A stretch of DNA of 10,283 nt from Verrucomicrobiota bacterium (GTDB lineage: Bacteria > Verrucomicrobiota > Verrucomicrobiia > Chthoniobacterales > UBA10450). The number at the start of each line of letters is the position of its first letter. The stretch's first letter is position 1. The DNA lies in NCBI GenBank assembly GCA_003218525.1, contig QHNU01000212.1, positions 1 to 10,283 on the forward strand, written 5' to 3'. Below the pieces are notes generated by a model. It did not search any database and was not told the origin of the DNA. It saw nothing but the letters and a program-made list of their open reading frames with translations. Both the position numbers and the translations under genes were made by a program. Below are positions 1 to 7,289 of this stretch, one piece after another.

Positions 1-161
1 AAAGCAAGGGCGACAGCCATGGACCACGGTAGAAGACGATAGTTGTGGATATCATTCGTGAACCGAATCGGCGATAACGCCTTCACTACACCCGCATAAA
101 CAAACGTGAGGCCGATAACGAGACGAAGTAAGCGAGCCGCCCAGGTAGCGAAATCGATCAT
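1..161 (-). CDS. MauE/DoxX-like membrane protein (partial, 3' end outside window)
   Basis: The N-terminal 53 residues are visible, starting at an ATG whose first bases overlap the stop of the rhodanese gene (ATGA, 158-161). The sequence begins MIDFATWAARLLRLVIGLTF and runs into VYAGVVKALSP: a short amphipathic start and a first membrane helix ending in a G-x-x-K-A-L-x-P turn. That is the pattern of MauE/DoxX-type four-helix membrane proteins, which in known cases take part in electron transfer or thiol redox (MauE in methylamine dehydrogenase maturation, DoxX in thiosulfate oxidation). The family call rests on this helix and on the neighbours. It is the last visible gene of the minus-strand set and is probably translationally coupled to the rhodanese. 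The specific function is unknown. Confidence 0.6.
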   Translation of the reverse strand, partial: MIDFATWAARLLRLVIGLTFVYAGVVKALSPIRFTNDIHNYRLLPWSMAVALA

Positions 162-532
162 TTGGCCGATTCCTGCCAGGCTTCCCACCCGCCTTCCAGG
201 ACGAACACGTTTTTCAGATTTGCCTCGTCGCGCAGGCGCCGTGCTACTTCATGACTTGCGTCGCAACTCTGTTTGCTGCAATAGACGATCACCTTTTGAC
301 CTGGTGTCCAAGCGTTCAATACTTCCGGAAGCAAATCATCCCAATGTTCGGCATTGAGTAGTTTGGCGCCAGGGATGTGGCCGGCAGCAAATTCGCCGTC
401 TGGCCGAGCATCGAGCCACATCACAGTGCCGGTCAGACTCCGCGCCTGCGAAACTGTGATCTCGTCTTGCCTGGCCGGTTTCCTCCACGAGATTCGATCG
501 CGAAAATAGAAGGCCTGGCCCAGCGCCGGCAA
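158..532 (-). CDS. Single-domain rhodanese-like sulfurtransferase
   Basis: A 124-residue protein formed almost entirely of one rhodanese domain. LDARPDGEFAAGHIPGA (about residues 40-56) is the conserved first rhodanese motif, VIVYCSKQSCD (81-91) carries the candidate catalytic Cys85, and LEGGWEAW (112-119) is the typical C-terminal motif. Such proteins pass a persulfide sulfur via the loop cysteine; the acceptor here is unknown. A second cysteine (Cys90) lies in the same loop. No ATG or GTG exists in frame: the only usual start is TTG at 532, with a weak GAGAG about 12 nt upstream. The frame stays open to 595, overlapping the end of the DUF1573 gene, and that extra stretch looks protein-like (GLNTRDLGL), so the true start is uncertain. 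Its stop overlaps the MauE-like start. No signal peptide or membrane helix is seen from the TTG start. Confidence 0.85.
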   Translation of the reverse strand: MPALGQAFYFRDRISWRKPARQDEITVSQARSLTGTVMWLDARPDGEFAAGHIPGAKLLNAEHWDDLLPEVLNAWTPGQKVIVYCSKQSCDASHEVARRLRDEANLKNVFVLEGGWEAWQESAK

Positions 533-569
533 AAGACCAAGATCTCTCGTATTAAGCCCCTGCGCACCA

Positions 570-1241
570 CTATTGGGCGCTAATTGTCGGGTTAACTACT
601 CGTGCCGTCGCGTAAACCGGCTTACCGCCGCTATCTGGCTGAACGGTCAAGACGGCCGAAGCCGAATGCGCAGTATCGTGCGGCTGCACTTCGATTTTAA
701 ATTCATTTTGTGCAGCCGAACTGACCGAAGTGACAAAGTCATTACTTGAACTAGTCACCTTTAAGCTTGTTGCATGTAGTTCCTTCGCCGCCTTGACTAT
801 AATCGTCTTCGGCTTGGCTGGTTCGCTGTTTTCCCAATAAACGAAGCTGGGACGCAGCTCAAGCATTTGCGGGATGACCGCTCGCAACGCAAGAACGGTC
901 ACCGGGGCGGCGGCATCATCCGTCTCGACTCGAACCGTTTTCTGCTGCACGCCCGTGCTCGCGCCAACCTTGAACGTTGCTGTGATTTCTCCGGCCTCAC
1001 CCGGTGCGACGTCATCCTTCTTTCGCGCGGCGGTGGTGCAACCGCATGAGGTCGTGATGGATTTGAAATGAATTAGTGTATCTCCTGTATTCTTGTACTT
1101 GAAGGTCCCGACCGCAGTGGCGGCGCCGGGCTCAGGGTGGAGTTCGATCTGCGTTTGTTCCCATTTAAGGCCAGCGCGGCAGGTATTCGCTAATGCAAGC
1201 GCCACCAAAATCGCGATAAGTTCCAGTATCTTAGTTTTCAT
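570..1241 (-). CDS. Secreted DUF1573 domain protein
   Basis: A 223-residue protein with an N-terminal signal peptide (hydrophobic stretch about residues 5-18; likely cleavage after CRA at 21-23), so it is expected in the periplasm or outside the cell. Residues about 25-125 form the DUF1573 domain: the pattern FKYKNTGDTLIHFKSITTSCGC is split around 47-68, and the signature SCGCTT with its Cys-Gly-Cys pair is at 65-70. These domains have an Ig-like (ASH/HYDIN-like) beta-sandwich fold; their biochemical role is not established. The C-terminal half (about 130-223) is Ser/Thr-rich and probably a second beta-sandwich. The ATG start overlaps the rmlD stop as ATGA (1238-1241), pointing to translational coupling. 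The 3' end overlaps the open frame of the rhodanese gene. The combination with rhodanese and MauE suggests a thiol or sulfur role, which is inference. Confidence 0.88.
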   Translation of the reverse strand: MKTKILELIAILVALALANTCRAGLKWEQTQIELHPEPGAATAVGTFKYKNTGDTLIHFKSITTSCGCTTAARKKDDVAPGEAGEITATFKVGASTGVQQKTVRVETDDAAAPVTVLALRAVIPQMLELRPSFVYWENSEPAKPKTIIVKAAKELHATSLKVTSSSNDFVTSVSSAAQNEFKIEVQPHDTAHSASAVLTVQPDSGGKPVYATARVVNPTISAQ

Positions 1242-2107
1242 CTTTTGATCACATGCGTTTTAATATATTCAGCGACTGCTTCGCGCCAATTTCTCGGCTC
1301 CACTCCAGTTCGATGGCTGAAGGTCGCGGTCGACAAGACGCTATAGACCGGCCGTTGCGCGATGAGGTTTTTCATGTCGCTCAACTTTAACTCCTCCACC
1401 CGTTTCGCCTGTAAAGCCAGACCGTGCTGATGGCAACAGTCAATTGCATACTGCGCGTATTGTTGCCAGCTGCACTCACCAGCGTTGGTCAGATGTAGCA
1501 AACCGCTCAGATGTTTTTCCCAAGCCGCTCGAAGCCACCAAGCCAAATCCAAGGTATAGGTCGGCGTGGAGAATTTGTCCGTTACGGCCGCAACATGACT
1601 CGTCTGTCGGGCACGTTGAATAACTTGGTCAACGAAGCTCGGCCGATCCGGGCCAAAGACCCATGAAATGCGCGCGACCAGATGTCGTTCCGAAGCCCCC
1701 AGAACCCGGAGCTCGCCTTCGCGCTTTGATTCACCGTAAACACTCAGGGGAGTCGCCTCGTCCTCCTCCTGATATGGAATGCGCGCCTTACCGTCGAAGA
1801 CATAATCTGTACTAATCTGAATCAGCTTCGCATTCTTCTCATGGCATAATCCCGCCAATACCCGGGGCGCTTCCGTATTAATCATGAAAGCTTCGTCGCG
1901 GTGGTCTTCGCAATAGTCGACATTGGTGAGCGCGGCCGAATTGACCAGCAAATCAAAATCTAACGGGCGGAGTAATTCGCGAATACGATCCAAGTCAGTA
2001 AGATCAACGTCGGCATGCGTGTAGGCACGAACGTCGAATGTAGTTGCATACTCCCGCGCGAGCGCGGCACCCAATCGCCCACCCGCCCCAATAATTATGA
2101 TCCGCAT
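1238..2107 (-). CDS. rmlD: dTDP-4-dehydrorhamnose reductase (RmlD/SDR family)
   Basis: A 289-residue extended short-chain dehydrogenase that fits the RmlD substrate-binding family in length and motifs. The Rossmann nucleotide-binding loop GAGGRLG is at residues 7-13, N-S-A-A-L-T-N-V-D at 56-64, the catalytic segment STDYVFDG at 99-106, and the active-site pair Tyr124-xxx-Lys128 in VYGESK. The enzyme reduces dTDP-4-dehydro-L-rhamnose to dTDP-L-rhamnose with NAD(P)H in the cytoplasm, the last step of activated rhamnose synthesis. The ATG start fits the family because the Rossmann motif follows at once (MRIIIIGAGG). It lies 30 bp downstream of rmlB and its TGA stop overlaps the start of the DUF1573 gene. 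The best alternative is another SDR reductase acting on a different dTDP-4-keto sugar. Confidence 0.88.
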   Translation of the reverse strand: MRIIIIGAGGRLGAALAREYATTFDVRAYTHADVDLTDLDRIRELLRPLDFDLLVNSAALTNVDYCEDHRDEAFMINTEAPRVLAGLCHEKNAKLIQISTDYVFDGKARIPYQEEDEATPLSVYGESKREGELRVLGASERHLVARISWVFGPDRPSFVDQVIQRARQTSHVAAVTDKFSTPTYTLDLAWWLRAAWEKHLSGLLHLTNAGECSWQQYAQYAIDCCHQHGLALQAKRVEELKLSDMKNLIAQRPVYSVLSTATFSHRTGVEPRNWREAVAEYIKTHVIKR

Positions 2108-2137
2108 TTAGTGCCAGCCACCCCGAGATGCCCTTTT

Positions 2138-3127
2138 TCAATATCGACCGGCGCGCTCCAGCAATTCCTGCCACCACTCTTGGTTTTGAAGATACCAGTC
2201 GATCGTTTCCGCGATTCCATCCCGAGCATTGCGGCGGGGGTGCCAGTTCAGCTCGCGTTTGGCGAAGCCGGAATCAATTGCATAACGCCGATCATGCCCG
2301 AGCCGATCAGTGACGAAGGAGACCAGGCTGTGTGGTTTGCCGAGCTTATCCAAGATGAACTTAACCACTTCAAGGTTCGGCAATTCGCTATCACCGCCGA
2401 AATTATAGACCGCACCAGCTTTTCCTTCGAACAAAGCAGCGACGACCCCGGCGCAGTGATCACGGACGTGAATCCAATCGCGCACGTTCATTCCATCGCC
2501 ATACACCGGGAGCGATTCATTGCGGAGCGCCTTGATGATCATGAGGGGTATTAGTTTTTCGGGGAACTGATACGGCCCGTAATTGTTCGAGCAACGCGTA
2601 ACGACGACGTCCTGGCCAAAGGTTTTGAAACAAGCCAGCGCCAGGAGGTCGGCGCCGGCTTTACTCGCCGAGTAGGGCGAACTTGGTTCGAGCGGTGACT
2701 GTTCGGTAAATTTTCCAGTCGGGCCGAGTGAGCCATACACTTCGTCCGTCGAGATTTGAACGAAACGCTGAACGCCATGTAGTCGCGCCGCATCGAGCAA
2801 CATACTGGTGCCGATCACGTTGGTGTGAATGAAATTTTGAGGCGAATTGATGCTGCGATCGACGTGCGATTCGGCCGCGAAATTAATAACGGCGTAGAAT
2901 TGATGTTCGGTCATCAAGGCATCCATTTGATCGGCATTCGCGATATCCGCTTTGAAGAATTCGTAGCGATCGCCATGCTCCTCTGCCACGCCCGCAAGAT
3001 TCGCCAGATTGCCGGCATAGGTAAGCACATCGACGTTGGTTACGTAAGCCGGCTTGTAATGTTCCAGAATGTAGCGAATAAAGTTGCTCCCAATGAAACC
3101 ACAGCCGCCGGTCACTAAAATGCGCAT
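2138..3127 (-). CDS. rmlB: dTDP-glucose 4,6-dehydratase
   Basis: A 329-residue extended SDR enzyme with all RmlB hallmarks: TGGCGFIGS at residues 6-14 (NAD loop), AAESHVDRS at 84-92, STDEVYG at 126-132 with the catalytic Asp128-Glu129 pair, Tyr152-xxx-Lys156 in SPYSASK, and RCSNNYGPYQFPEKLIP further on. It converts dTDP-D-glucose to dTDP-4-dehydro-6-deoxy-D-glucose, the committed step to dTDP-L-rhamnose and other 6-deoxy sugars. The frame is open upstream to 3289, but the added 54 residues have no family resemblance and would overlap the divergent membrane gene. The ATG at 3127, giving MRILVTGG, is the family start; only a GGG abuts it, so the ribosome-binding site is poor. It leads the minus-strand set, with rmlD 30 bp downstream. 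rmlA and rmlC are not in the window. Confidence 0.95.
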   Translation of the reverse strand: MRILVTGGCGFIGSNFIRYILEHYKPAYVTNVDVLTYAGNLANLAGVAEEHGDRYEFFKADIANADQMDALMTEHQFYAVINFAAESHVDRSINSPQNFIHTNVIGTSMLLDAARLHGVQRFVQISTDEVYGSLGPTGKFTEQSPLEPSSPYSASKAGADLLALACFKTFGQDVVVTRCSNNYGPYQFPEKLIPLMIIKALRNESLPVYGDGMNVRDWIHVRDHCAGVVAALFEGKAGAVYNFGGDSELPNLEVVKFILDKLGKPHSLVSFVTDRLGHDRRYAIDSGFAKRELNWHPRRNARDGIAETIDWYLQNQEWWQELLERAGRY

Positions 3128-3191
3128 CCCTGCGCGTACTAGCAGCGCTGGTAAAGAGGCGCGAGCGGATTTTTTCTCGACCCAGGATAGC

Positions 3192-4874
3192 TTGGCGCCG
3201 CGTCTTCTTCGCGCGCTCGAAAGCGACTGGATGTTTTGGACAATCCTGCTGCTTGCGACCGCGCTTCGGTTTTTCCTGCTCGGAATCAAACCGCCACACT
3301 TCGACGAAGGAATTAACGGCTGGTTTGTTGATCAAATGCTTAAGAACGGCTTCTACAAATATGATCCCACGAACTATCACGGGCCGCTTCATTTCTACGT
3401 TCTTCTTCTATCTCAGAACCTACTCGGCCGAAATCTATGGGCGCTTCGACTCCCCGTCGTGCTAGTCAGTGTTGCTTCCGTCTGGTTGGTAATGAGGTTC
3501 GATCGCGTCTTGCCCCGGGACGTTGCCCGTTTGGCCGCGCTCGCCATGGCGGTGTCGCCTGGGTTCATCTTTTACGGGCGCTACTCGATTCATGAAGTCT
3601 GGCTCTTGCTGTTTTCCATGATGTTCATGCTCGGATTGCTCGGGCTTTGGCTGCACGGCACCGTTGACTACCTGTGGTACACCGGCATCGGAATAGCCGG
3701 GATGATTCTGGCCAAGGAAACCTATATCATCCACCTTGGCTGCGCGGCGATTGCAGTCCCCGTCCTTGCGCTTTCAGCTTGGCTGCCTAAGCAACTTCGC
3801 CATCTCGTCGGATTCGTTCTAAGTTTTTGGCCAGAGGAGAAACTGACGCGGCTTCGTGACCCTTTGATTGAATGCCGCGAAAGCCTGGCAATTACTCCAG
3901 TAGTTGATAACGGGCCAGTAAAGCAGCAGTGGACCGGTCTCGATCTCGCGATAGTCTGCCTCGTTGGGATCGCCGCGATCATCTTTTTCTATTCCGGAAC
4001 CTTCTTCCATTGGAGTGGCATTAAAGGTTTGTACCAGACGTTTCACGCCTGGTTTAAGACCGGTCACAATGGCAATGGTCACGAAAAGCCGTTCTATTAT
4101 TGGCTTACTCTTATCGCGCGCTATGAATGGCCGGCCTGCGTCGGTCTGGTGCTATGCGGATTTTGCCAATCATTCCGCAATATTAGCCTGCGCTACCTTG
4201 CCATAACTGGGTTTGGCATCTTTCTCGCCTACAGCATTGTTCACTACAAAACCCCCTGGTGCATCATCAGCATTATTTGGCCTCTCTTATTTATCTTTGG
4301 CAGCTTCATTTTGATCGTGCCAAAGAGATGGTTGACCACTTCGCTGGCGATCGCCGCTTTGATATTAACGGGATCGCTTGCATGGGCCATCTCGCTCAAC
4401 TATTTTCGCTGTAGCACGTTTGTCGATTTTAGTTGGAATTCAGAAAAAGGGCGAATAGCAAACATTGCCGATTTCTTCTCGTCCGAGCCTTATGTTTACG
4501 TTCAAACCTACAATGACATTTACAGACTGACCACGCCGCTGCTTGAGCTAGCCCATGCCGATCCCAAATATTATCACCTCACCGGACATATTATTCGGGC
4601 CAGCCCTTACCCTTTGCCATGGATCCTGGACGATTTTCCTCGGATTGGTTACTACGAGCACGACAGCTATCCTCCAACGATGGATGCAGATTTTCTTCTT
4701 GTCCAAGAGGACAAGGTCGCCGAGGTCGAATCGAAGCTACATGACAGCTACTTTACTGAGGCGTTAACGATCCGACCTTATCAGGATACTTCGAAGCTGT
4801 ATTTCCGCGCTAGCCTGCCCGAGTTTAAGAAATTCTTTCCTGGTCAGACGCCAAATTTTATCGGAAAGCATTAG
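3192..4874 (+). CDS. Agl23-like (TIGR03663-type) GT-C membrane glycosyltransferase
   Basis: About 560 residues, largely hydrophobic, with roughly ten membrane helices and a soluble C-terminal part. After the first helix comes PHFDEGINGWFVDQ, whose Asp-Glu pair (residues 38-39 from this start) sits where PMT/GT39-type enzymes carry their catalytic acid. YKYDPTNYHGPLHFY follows. The C-terminal region has SPYPLPWILDDFPRIGYYEH. These strings match what I recall of the family annotated as flippase activity-associated protein Agl23, known from archaeal protein glycosylation and also found in bacteria. A lipid-linked sugar donor on the outer face of the membrane is expected from the fold; substrate unknown. 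The start is unsure: TTG 3192 has AGGA 4 nt upstream and avoids rmlB; ATG 3120 and ATG 3231 are alternatives. The next gene starts 11 bp after its stop. Confidence 0.82.
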   Translation: MAPRLLRALESDWMFWTILLLATALRFFLLGIKPPHFDEGINGWFVDQMLKNGFYKYDPTNYHGPLHFYVLLLSQNLLGRNLWALRLPVVLVSVASVWLVMRFDRVLPRDVARLAALAMAVSPGFIFYGRYSIHEVWLLLFSMMFMLGLLGLWLHGTVDYLWYTGIGIAGMILAKETYIIHLGCAAIAVPVLALSAWLPKQLRHLVGFVLSFWPEEKLTRLRDPLIECRESLAITPVVDNGPVKQQWTGLDLAIVCLVGIAAIIFFYSGTFFHWSGIKGLYQTFHAWFKTGHNGNGHEKPFYYWLTLIARYEWPACVGLVLCGFCQSFRNISLRYLAITGFGIFLAYSIVHYKTPWCIISIIWPLLFIFGSFILIVPKRWLTTSLAIAALILTGSLAWAISLNYFRCSTFVDFSWNSEKGRIANIADFFSSEPYVYVQTYNDIYRLTTPLLELAHADPKYYHLTGHIIRASPYPLPWILDDFPRIGYYEHDSYPPTMDADFLLVQEDKVAEVESKLHDSYFTEALTIRPYQDTSKLYFRASLPEFKKFFPGQTPNFIGKH

Positions 4875-4885
4875 TTGATTTGCCG

Positions 4886-6733
4886 ATGCGCCTACTATCC
4901 TCCGGTCTGGTCTATGTCGCCGTCTCCTCTCTGGCTGCTCTCGTAATCGGAATTGTTTTTGATGGTCTGAATGAACCGATATCCCTTATTTCGCTGTGCT
5001 CGGGCGCAGTTGCCGGAGTAACGGCATTCATTTCCGTCCCGTCCGCCTCCGTCGCGAGCGATAAGAGCGGGGACAAAGCCAACCAGTTCACCAGATACGG
5101 CTCGATCTGGCTTTGGGTGCTGGGTGCCGTCTTTGGGATGTTCGCCTGCCGTTCTTTCTTGTGGCTTCTTTATTACGATGGGGATGCCGTGCGCATTCAA
5201 TCGCCACATAACCTTGGCGATCTGGGCCTTCACATCGCTTACATTCGAAACTTTGCCAACGGAGTAAAGCTTTGGCCAGATAGTCCCCTTTATGTTTTCA
5301 GCAAACTTCGGTATCCAGCCGGAATAGATTTGTTTAATGCCTTGTTTGCCAATCTGGGTTTTGACCTGCGTCATCAACTTGCCGCCACCGGTCTCCTTGC
5401 CTCGATCGCAACTTTCTATGCTTTCTATCGCTGGAGTGGCGCTTTCGGCATCGCTGGGTTTTTGTTTAATGGCGGTGCGGCCGGCTATCAATTTTTCCAG
5501 ACATGGAAATTCCTTGCCTATCAAGATACGGCGAATATCTCGTGGAAGAGCATCCCTTTAACGATGTTTGTCACGCAACGCGGATTGCTCTATGCCATTC
5601 CGGCCGGACTGGCTTTACTTTGCCACTGGCGGGGCAAGTATGGCTCAGAGGCGGGCGTCAAAAGAGAGATCCTCCCAAACTGGGTCGAATATATTCTCTA
5701 TGCGACGATGCCCCTTTTCCACATTCATACTTTTCTCGCCCTTAATTTTGTCGTCATTTTGTTGGTTATTGCTCGGCCGGAATCGCGCCGCCCACTAATC
5801 GGACTGGTTGCGGCCGCATTTGTTCCAGCCACCTGTTTTGTCTGGCTCATAACAGACAACTTCCACGCCAGATCGGTCTTCGGATGGCATCCAGGCTGGA
5901 CTCAGAATGTCGATGAGTTTGCGATGCCATTCTTGTCCTTTTGGTTCGTCAATTTCGGCCTCGTCCTACCTCTAGCCCTGGTGCTAGTAGCGATTGTCGG
6001 TTGGAATGAATGGAAAACACTACCTGCTGCCACTTTCGAATTACCTGGCAGCCCAGGCCTTCTCGCAACCATGCGTCTTCTTTGGAAACAAGCGCTGAAA
6101 TTTGAGTTATCAACCGATACCATCTTCCTTGCCGCCGCCAGCCTAATTTTCTTGTTTACCTGCTTCATCAAAACCGCGCCTTGGGAATGGGACAACATCA
6201 AGATCATTATCTGGGCCTACTTTCTCGTTCTGCCCATTCTTTGGACCAGATTGATTAAGCCTTGGCCGGTACTCGGGCGAGCCACCATTTGCGCGATCCT
6301 ATTTTTATCCGGGTTTGTGAATCTACTAGGAGGTTTGGCGGCTGGGCGTCCCGGTTTTGAATTCGCCAGCCGGGCGGAGGCTGACAGCGTCGCTTCCGTC
6401 ATTCGAAAATTTCCAATAGAGGCGCGCTTCGCGGCTTTTCCGACCTATAACCACCCTCTTCTACTTGCCGGCCGGAAAGTAGTTTGCGGTTATCCTGGAC
6501 ACTTGTGGACGCAGGGGATCGATGCCGGCCCAGTCGAGCGAAAGCTTGAATCGCTAATGCTCGGTAACGGAGACTGGATGCAACTTGGACGCGAACTGCG
6601 AATACACTATCTGTTTTGGGGAAAGGAGGAAAAGATTAACTACGCCACCAGCTCGCGTCCGTGGGAACACAAGCTCCCAGTTGCAGCTCAAGGTAGCTGG
6701 GGAGCTATCTACGATTTTGGTCCAAGTCGTTAG
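4886..6733 (+). CDS. Polytopic membrane protein, GT-C glycosyltransferase-like
   Basis: A 615-residue integral membrane protein with about a dozen hydrophobic segments. I do not recognise a named family. After two or three helices, an external-type segment carries YYDGDAV and GDLGLH (111-116). With the following YIRNFANG and LRYPAGID, this resembles the acidic first large loop of GT-C enzymes. WEWDNIKIIIW near 433-443 also recalls GT-C proteins. From about residue 490 the chain is soluble (AGRKVVCGYPG near 528-538, HYLFWGKEE near 574-582), like the extracytoplasmic tail of such transferases. It follows the Agl23-like gene by 11 bp and is probably cotranscribed, so a linked step in glycan transfer is likely by inference. 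ATG 4886 is preferred; TTG 4880 in the same frame is possible. No clear ribosome-binding site is visible at either. Confidence 0.72.
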   Translation: MRLLSSGLVYVAVSSLAALVIGIVFDGLNEPISLISLCSGAVAGVTAFISVPSASVASDKSGDKANQFTRYGSIWLWVLGAVFGMFACRSFLWLLYYDGDAVRIQSPHNLGDLGLHIAYIRNFANGVKLWPDSPLYVFSKLRYPAGIDLFNALFANLGFDLRHQLAATGLLASIATFYAFYRWSGAFGIAGFLFNGGAAGYQFFQTWKFLAYQDTANISWKSIPLTMFVTQRGLLYAIPAGLALLCHWRGKYGSEAGVKREILPNWVEYILYATMPLFHIHTFLALNFVVILLVIARPESRRPLIGLVAAAFVPATCFVWLITDNFHARSVFGWHPGWTQNVDEFAMPFLSFWFVNFGLVLPLALVLVAIVGWNEWKTLPAATFELPGSPGLLATMRLLWKQALKFELSTDTIFLAAASLIFLFTCFIKTAPWEWDNIKIIIWAYFLVLPILWTRLIKPWPVLGRATICAILFLSGFVNLLGGLAAGRPGFEFASRAEADSVASVIRKFPIEARFAAFPTYNHPLLLAGRKVVCGYPGHLWTQGIDAGPVERKLESLMLGNGDWMQLGRELRIHYLFWGKEEKINYATSSRPWEHKLPVAAQGSWGAIYDFGPSR

Positions 6734-6785
6734 ATAGATGTAGCGGTGTCAGGTATAGGCAAAACGACAAGAAGCTCAAGCGAAA

Positions 6786-7245
6786 TCAACCGTTTACGAA
6801 GTAAGCAAACTTCCAACTCCCATTGACACGCCGAATACCTGCGCGATACCCATCGTAGTTCAGAGACGGATCAGCGAACTGGGGAGGCGCGACCATATAG
6901 TCTTCCTTCTTCAAGAATTTTTCCGCCAGAATACCTTCTAGTTCCGGCCAGATGTTATTTTCGTCCCAGAACTTGAACACTCCCTCCCCCGATTTCTCCG
7001 GATTCAGGCTGTAGCCGAAATCGGGGGTCATCATCGAAGCGATTGTGTTCATGTCCCGCGCCGTTACCGCCTTGCGTAATCGGGCAAGGAAGGCGTCAAA
7101 ATCGACATCCGTATTTTCCTGGCCAGGGGTAACTTTGGCCGTCTTTTTCGTTGCCTGTTTGCGTGTCCGTGCTTTTTTGGCTGTGCTGTTGCAACTCGTC
7201 AGAGAGTAGGGCCGCGACCGAGACGCTGAAAAATGTCACTCTCAT
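6786..7245 (-). pseudogene. Small NTF2/SnoaL-like lipoprotein gene, frameshifted in the signal peptide
   Basis: Two overlapping frames together make one sensible protein. The frame from ATG 7245 gives MRVTFFSVSVAALLS, a textbook signal-peptide start, then runs into unlikely sequence and stops near 7110. The next frame, open without any usual start codon until 7052, supplies LTSCNSTAKKARTRK, whose L-T-S-C is a good lipobox, then a Lys-rich linker and DVDFDAFLARLRKAVTARDM, and goes on to the natural end ...SWKFAYFVNG at 6786. Joining them needs a +2 or -1 shift at the AGAGAG tract 7201-7206 (CTCTCT on the coding strand). Adding one CT unit yields VAALLSLTSC. The globular part (about 105 residues: a first helix, then WDENNIWPELEGIL, YMVAPPQFADP and NGSWKFAYFVNG) suggests an NTF2/SnoaL-like fold, a weak call. 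It may be a true pseudogene, slippage variation, or a sequencing error. Confidence 0.7.
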
Positions 7246-7289
7246 CTCGCAATAGCTCTGTCAGTTTTTGCGGGAGTGCAAGGCCGCGC

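Noticed and set aside
2015..2554. Plus-strand open frame of 179 codons
   Set aside because: It lies antisense to the rmlD start and rmlB end, both strongly supported genes; the translation has no recognisable motif.
3084..3119. Earlier start of the Agl23-like gene at ATG 3084 or 3093
   Set aside because: It would lie inside the 5' coding part of rmlB on the opposite strand and translates to the antisense of the conserved RmlB NAD-binding motif.
3128..3289. N-terminal extension of rmlB by 54 residues
   Set aside because: The added residues have no family resemblance, would push the Rossmann motif far from the N-terminus, and overlap the divergent membrane protein gene.
4895..5524. Minus-strand open frame of 209 codons
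   Set aside because: It is the antisense shadow of the second membrane protein gene, with no domain-like motifs.
6694..6707. Possible terminator hairpin TAGCT-GGGG-AGCTA
   Set aside because: It is only a 5-bp stem within the coding end of the membrane protein gene, with no T-run after it.
6734..6785. Convergent 52-bp gap between the GT-C-like gene and the lipoprotein gene
   Set aside because: No hairpin, repeat or small open frame could be supported there.
7246..7289. Possible terminator between the PHP gene and the lipoprotein gene (TTGC...GCAAAAA on the minus strand)
   Set aside because: The stem is only 4 bp and the following A-run is not a terminator signal on that strand.
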